From Rhodoferax sp. (GTDB taxonomy: Bacteria; Pseudomonadota; Gammaproteobacteria; Burkholderiales; Burkholderiaceae_C): a stretch of 10,064 nucleotides of DNA. Numbering within the stretch: the stretch's first letter is position 1; each line of letters starts with the position of its first letter. The DNA lies in assembly GCA_030833685.1 (NCBI GenBank), contig JAURGS010000077.1, positions 1 through 10,064 of the forward strand. The letters run 5' to 3'. The notes under the pieces were generated by a model. It had not been told where the DNA came from and ran no database searches. It saw only the letters and a list, made by a program, of their open reading frames with translations. A program made the position numbers and the translations under genes. This document shows, piece after piece, positions 6,943 through 10,064 of this stretch.

Positions 6943-8016
6943 CTAGACCACCACGGGCTCGGGCTCGAGCATGATGCCAAAGCGCTCATAGACGCTGGTC
7001 TGAATAGCGCGCGCCAGCATCATCACCTCACCGCCTGTGGCACCATCAGCACCATCCACGGCCCCGCGGTTAATCAGCACCAAAGCCTGATGCGGATAAA
7101 CCCCGGCTTGCCCCATCGACTTTCCACGCCAACCACACGCGTCAATAAGCCACGCCGCGGCGAGTTTGATATGGCCGTTCGCCAGTGGGTAGTGCACCAC
7201 GGCCGGGTCACGGCCAATGATGTCGGCGCATTGCTCCGGGGTGACGGTAGGGTTTTTGAAAAAGCTGCCGGCGTTACCAATCTCAGCGGGATCGGGCAGC
7301 TTGGCCCGGCGAATCGCGCACACCCAGTCAAATACCTGACGTGGGGTGGGCGACGAGCAGTTTTCAAGCTGCATGCGCTTTTGCAGGTCTGCATAGCCCA
7401 ACTCCGCCTTCCAGACTTTGGGAAGTGCCAGGCGCACACGCACGATGGCCAAGCGCCCTTTCAACCCAATTGCCTGCTGACCCAGTGCAACGTCCGCGGC
7501 GCTGTCGTGCTTGAAGACGGAATCCCGGTAGCCAAAAGCGCATTGGGCCGCGTTGAGCGTCAGCGCCTTGCCGGTCGATAAATCAACCGCATCGAGCGAC
7601 TCGAAACGGTCCTGTAATTCCACCCCGTAGGCACCAATGTTTTGTACCGGAGCAGCACCCATGGTCCCCGGAATCAGCGCCAGGTTTTCCAGCCCGGGCC
7701 AGCCTTGCTGCAGCGTCCAGTCGACAACCTCGTGCCAGTTCTCGCCGGCACCCAACTCAATGACCACCTGACGCTCGTCTTCACGCACCAGACGACGCCC
7801 CATGATCTCCATCTTCAAGACCAAGGCCTTCACGTCACCGGTGAGGACAATATTGCTTCCGCCACCAAGGACAAACTTGGGTTCATCGGCCAACGCCGGG
7901 TCTTGCAACACCTCGCGCAGGTCGTCTTCGCTGGCGATGCGCACCAGCGATTGCGCCTTGGCAACAATGTGAAAACTGTTGTACGCCTGCAGGGGCACAT
8001 TGTTCTGGACTAACAT
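6943..8016 (-). CDS. murB: UDP-N-acetylmuramate dehydrogenase
   Basis: MurB is the FAD enzyme that reduces UDP-GlcNAc-enolpyruvate with NADPH to UDP-MurNAc, the second committed step of peptidoglycan precursor synthesis in the cytoplasm. The 357-residue protein is of the type I (E. coli-like) form, slightly longer than the 342 of E. coli. FAD-binding segments are visible at LGGGSNIVL (50-58) and IPGTMGAAPVQNIGAYGVEL (115-134). The catalytic residues are present: Arg164 in FGYRDSVFK, Ser251 in GNAGSFFKNP, and the C-terminal Glu in LEPEP (351-353). HxLANGHIKLAAAWLID corresponds to the C-terminal substrate-binding domain. The frame is open upstream to 8262, but that would overlap yajQ and add unrelated residues, while MLVQNNVPLQAYNSF is the family start. 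A GGCGACAAT box just upstream (8018-8031) is a promoter candidate. murB is divergent from yajQ and followed by the epimerase-like gene. Confidence 0.97.
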   Translation of the reverse strand: MLVQNNVPLQAYNSFHIVAKAQSLVRIASEDDLREVLQDPALADEPKFVLGGGSNIVLTGDVKALVLKMEIMGRRLVREDERQVVIELGAGENWHEVVDWTLQQGWPGLENLALIPGTMGAAPVQNIGAYGVELQDRFESLDAVDLSTGKALTLNAAQCAFGYRDSVFKHDSAADVALGQQAIGLKGRLAIVRVRLALPKVWKAELGYADLQKRMQLENCSSPTPRQVFDWVCAIRRAKLPDPAEIGNAGSFFKNPTVTPEQCADIIGRDPAVVHYPLANGHIKLAAAWLIDACGWRGKSMGQAGVYPHQALVLINRGAVDGADGATGGEVMMLARAIQTSVYERFGIMLEPEPVVV

Positions 8017-8017
8017 C

Positions 8018-8031
8018 CGCCTATTGTCGCC
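8018..8031 (-). promoter_or_regulatory. Possible -10 promoter box of murB
   Basis: On the minus strand this reads GGCGACAATAGGCG. The GACAAT core (8023-8028) ends 6 nt before the murB ATG, so a transcript initiated from it would be leaderless or nearly so. No good -35 was found at 16-18 nt; TTGACC is present but only 8 nt upstream of the core. The sequence AGGCGG next to the ATG is too close to be a normal ribosome site. The near-copy in front of folC is the main support. Confidence 0.33.
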
Positions 8032-8097
8032 TGCCCGGTCAAAAACCCTTGCAGCCTCAACGCTGGCGTGAACGACCGGCACGCCCTGCAATTCAAC

Positions 8098-8101
8098 GAG
8101 G
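8098..8101 (+). promoter_or_regulatory. Ribosome binding site of yajQ
   Basis: GAGG lies 9 nt before the ATG at 8111 and supports that start. It is the clearest Shine-Dalgarno match in the window; most other genes here have weak sites or sit right behind an upstream stop codon. The 94-nt gap between yajQ and the divergent murB must hold promoters for both. I see no strong -35/-10 pair for yajQ. Confidence 0.5.
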
Positions 8102-8110
8102 TTTATCCCC

Positions 8111-8596
8111 ATGCCCTCTTTTGACACAATTTGTGAAGCCAATGTGGTGGACGTGAAGCATGCTGTCGAAAACACCGCCAAGGAGATCGGCACGCGCTTT
8201 GACTTCAAGGGAACGCCCGCTGCCATCGAGATCAAGGAAAAAGAGATCACGCTCATTGGCAACGCCGACTTTCAGCTGGCGCAGATCGAAGACATTCTTC
8301 GCAACAAAATGACCAAACGCAATGTGGACGTGCGTTTTCTGGACAAAGGCGATGTGCAAAAAATGGGCGGTGACAAGGTCAAGGTGGTGATCAAGGTGCG
8401 TGAAGGCATCGAGACCGAGTTAGGCAAAAAAATCCAGCGTCTGCTCAAGGACAGCAAGCTCAAAGTGCAAGCGGCTATTCAAGACAACAAGCTCAGGGTC
8501 AGCGGCGCAAAAAGAGATGACCTTCAAGCCGCCATGGCTTTGATGCGCAAGGACATTACCGATATCCCACTGAGCTTTGACAACTTTCGTGACTGA
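8111..8596 (+). CDS. yajQ: YajQ family nucleotide/cyclic di-GMP-binding protein
   Basis: YajQ proteins are small cytoplasmic nucleic-acid/nucleotide-binding proteins. Members from Xanthomonas and Pseudomonas have been reported to bind cyclic di-GMP and to act with transcription factors on virulence genes. In E. coli the role is poorly known. The protein has 161 residues, the normal length, with two ferredoxin-like halves. Family blocks are MPSFDTICEANVVDVKHAV at the N-terminus, RFDFKGTPAAIEI (29-41), MTKRNVDVRFLDKG in the middle, VKVVIKVREGIETELGKKI, a QAAIQDNKLRVSGAKRDDLQ block, and the ending PLSFDNFRD. Nothing is missing. The ATG at 8111 has a good GAGG site. An HD-GYP-like gene begins 33 nt after its stop on the same strand, so the pair may be cotranscribed, which would place two proteins from c-di-GMP-related families together. 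Confidence 0.95.
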   Translation: MPSFDTICEANVVDVKHAVENTAKEIGTRFDFKGTPAAIEIKEKEITLIGNADFQLAQIEDILRNKMTKRNVDVRFLDKGDVQKMGGDKVKVVIKVREGIETELGKKIQRLLKDSKLKVQAAIQDNKLRVSGAKRDDLQAAMALMRKDITDIPLSFDNFRD

Positions 8597-8629
8597 GCCC
8601 AAGCGCGGCCGCAACGCCTATTGAAGCCG

Positions 8630-9577
8630 ATGAAACTCAGCACAGAAGAAGAATACGAAGACCTGCTGGGCCAGTGGGCCAATTTGCAGTCGGCCCTGCA
8701 CATCAGCCTGCACCACGCGCAGCGTACTGAGGCATTTGCCGAGCGCATCACACAGTACTACAGCTGGATGCGCTCGCTGCTCAAGCACGATCCTGACCTG
8801 GGCCTGTACCTGCTGTTTCAAGTTGCCAGCAACAGCTCGGCAGGCTACAGCGCATCGCACGCGCTGGTTTGCGCGGTGCTGTGTGATCTGGTGGCCAAAG
8901 ACTGCGCGTTGGACGCCAGCGAGCACAACACGCTGGTGGTCGCCGCCTTGACCATGAATCTGGGCATGACGCAGCTTCAGGATGTGCTGGCCCTGCAAAA
9001 ACACCCGCCAAGCGAACAGCAGAAAACCGAGATTCAAAACCACCCACAAAAATCGGTGGAGATGCTCAAGGCTATGGGCCTGAGCAAAAACTTGCTCCTG
9101 CAAACCGTGGCCCGTCACCACCGGGACGACACCAGCCATCAACCGCTGTCCGCGCTGGCTGCAGAGGACCGCTTGAGCTTTATTCTTCAACACGTCGACC
9201 GCTACGCCGCCAAAATCAGCCCGCGCCAGACCCGCGCAGGCCTGGACCCACAACAATCCATCAACAGCGGCCTGGTAGAGGGCAATGCGGTGGCCACACA
9301 GGTCAGCCAGTCCCTGAAGTCTGTGGTGGGCACATCGCCCCCGGGAACCCTGGTTCAATTGGACGACGGCAGCACAGCCATGGTGCGAAAACGCGGCGCG
9401 CTCACCGACCAGCCTGAAGTTGTTGTTTTGACCGACAACCAAGGTCAGCGTATTCGCCCTCTTCGGCTTCACCGCACAGCGCATGGCGGCCCTCAGATTG
9501 AGCAGGCCGTTGCCTTTGCCGCCGCCGCTTTAACCGAACGTCTCAGCCATCACCAGATCTTGCGCCTGGCCGCCTAG
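8630..9577 (+). CDS. Degenerate HD-GYP-type protein, probably catalytically inactive
   Basis: A 315-residue cytoplasmic protein whose middle part aligns by eye with the HD-GYP class of c-di-GMP phosphodiesterases. The first histidine is kept (His77 in SASHALVCAVL), as are His138 in NHPQKSVEML and the His163-His164 pair in VARHHRDD. The HD metal-ligand pair is replaced by Met109-Asn110 (AALTMNLGM where HD-GYP proteins have LLHDIGK). HPxxG has lost its glycine, and the HHE..DGSGYP stretch reads HHRDDTSHQPL, so GYP is gone. The VDRYAAKISPRQTR segment (189-202) matches the usual ADxFDALTSxRPYR region. A tail with PPGTLVQLDDG (237-247) resembles the beta-rich end found after many HD-GYP domains. 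No N-terminal receiver or membrane part is seen. ATG 8630 is preferred over TTG 8621, and the ribosome site is weak for both. It lies 33 nt after yajQ and its TAG overlaps the stop of the convergent gene. A sensor or binding role is inference. Confidence 0.82.
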   Translation: MKLSTEEEYEDLLGQWANLQSALHISLHHAQRTEAFAERITQYYSWMRSLLKHDPDLGLYLLFQVASNSSAGYSASHALVCAVLCDLVAKDCALDASEHNTLVVAALTMNLGMTQLQDVLALQKHPPSEQQKTEIQNHPQKSVEMLKAMGLSKNLLLQTVARHHRDDTSHQPLSALAAEDRLSFILQHVDRYAAKISPRQTRAGLDPQQSINSGLVEGNAVATQVSQSLKSVVGTSPPGTLVQLDDGSTAMVRKRGALTDQPEVVVLTDNQGQRIRPLRLHRTAHGGPQIEQAVAFAAAALTERLSHHQILRLAA

Positions 9578-10064
9578 GCCTGCGCTGGCTTCGGGCTGCC
9601 CCGACCTTCGATGAAAGCCAGCATCATGCGCGCAAAACGTGCCCCTTCGTGGCCTTTGACTAACTCCGCCATCCCCTGCTGGAACTGATCCTCGCCCAGG
9701 CTTTTGCGGCGCTTTTGCAGCAAATAAGCGCTGTAATCCTCAACAAACTCTGGATGTGGTTGCACGCAAAGCACATGCTCGCCAACGCAAAAAGCAGCTA
9801 CCGGACAAAAGTCGCTCGTTGCCAGCAGGGTGGCGCCTTGGGGAAGTTCAAACACCTGGTCTTGGTGGCTGGCCAACAAGGCGATCTCGCTGGGCTGTGG
9901 CTCACCGCCAAAATCTGGGTCCAGCCAGCGGTAAGTCATGCGTCCGGCACCCCACCCCTGCTGACTGCGGCCCACTGGCGCACCCATGCACAGGCCAACC
10001 AGCTGATGCCCCAGGCACACGCCGATCAGCTTGGGCTTGCTCTCAGGTTTCAAAAGGCTGGTGA
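9574..10064 (-). CDS. Class I glutamine amidotransferase (partial, C-terminal part)
   Basis: The gene enters from the right edge and shows 162 codons plus a TAG stop, so the N-terminal part is missing. It is a stand-alone class I (triad) glutamine amidotransferase, related to the GMP-synthase-type domain but not fused to a synthase. The nucleophile is the Cys of GVCLGHQ (codon 10015-10017), and the His-Glu pair is in VQPHPEF (codons 9754-9756 and 9748-9750), so the triad is intact. ASHQDQVFELPQGATLLATS between them is typical of this subgroup, which is usually annotated 'type 1 glutamine amidotransferase' or YfeJ-like. The ammonia acceptor is unknown. About 60 C-terminal residues after the triad are charged and helical. 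The gene converges with the HD-GYP-like gene, sharing the CTAG at 9574-9577 in which each strand reads TAG. Confidence 0.9.
   Translation of the reverse strand, partial: TSLLKPESKPKLIGVCLGHQLVGLCMGAPVGRSQQGWGAGRMTYRWLDPDFGGEPQPSEIALLASHQDQVFELPQGATLLATSDFCPVAAFCVGEHVLCVQPHPEFVEDYSAYLLQKRRKSLGEDQFQQGMAELVKGHEGARFARMMLAFIEGRGSPKPAQA

Noticed and set aside
6876..6989. N-terminal extension of the epimerase-like gene to 6989
   Set aside because: It would overlap the end of murB and place unrelated residues before the Rossmann strand. ATG 6875 has an AAAGAGAG site and directly precedes the GGTGFVG motif.
8017..8262. N-terminal extension of murB to an upstream start at 8262
   Set aside because: The extra residues overlap the divergent yajQ gene and its ribosome site and do not look like MurB. 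The ATG at 8016 gives the family start.
1..10064. A new defence, mobile or biosynthetic gene system, CRISPR array or insertion sequence
   Set aside because: Every gene fits a known conserved family, intergenic gaps are at most about 100 nt, and no repeat arrays, transposase motifs or att-like repeats were seen by eye.

Overview
The window looks like a stretch of conserved chromosomal core genome from a beta-proteobacterium of the order Burkholderiales, probably a Comamonadaceae relative (Rhodoferax/Polaromonas-like). This rests on the protein sequences, the moderately high GC content judged by eye, and the folC-SPOR-cvpA-purF gene order. The genus is an inference. Eleven protein-coding genes fill almost all of the sequence. 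Nine are complete and two (purF and a glutamine amidotransferase) run off the ends. I see no rRNA, tRNA, insertion sequence, phage gene, CRISPR array or convincing rho-independent terminator. No gap between genes exceeds about 100 bases.

Left block, minus strand, positions 1-3622: folC (folate polyglutamylation), a membrane-anchored SPOR-domain cell-division protein (DedD type), cvpA (membrane protein) and purF (first step of purine synthesis). They read in that order, tightly packed, and look like one operon. Folate cofactors are used in purine synthesis, so folC and purF are metabolically related. In many proteobacteria accD lies just upstream of folC. Here that place is taken by a divergent ArsC/YffB-like gene.

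Central block, plus strand, 3700-5872: an ArsC/Spx-fold (YffB-type) protein, the small cupin nucleoside phosphorylase PpnP, and argG. ppnP and argG are only 5 nt apart and are probably cotranscribed, with a plausible promoter just upstream of ppnP.

The next two genes are on the minus strand, 5916-8016: murB (peptidoglycan precursor synthesis), followed by an NAD(P)-binding epimerase-like protein of the NDUFA9/NmrA type.

Right block, plus strand, 8111-9577: yajQ (nucleotide/c-di-GMP-binding family), then an HD-GYP-type protein whose metal-binding HD pair and GYP motif have been lost. It converges on a partial class I glutamine amidotransferase on the minus strand, and the two stop codons share the palindrome CTAG.

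I did not find a convincing new multi-gene system. The observations most worth following up are the catalytically degenerate HD-GYP protein beside yajQ and a nearly identical 14-base box just upstream of the folC and murB start codons. The box could be a -10 element giving very short or absent mRNA leaders.
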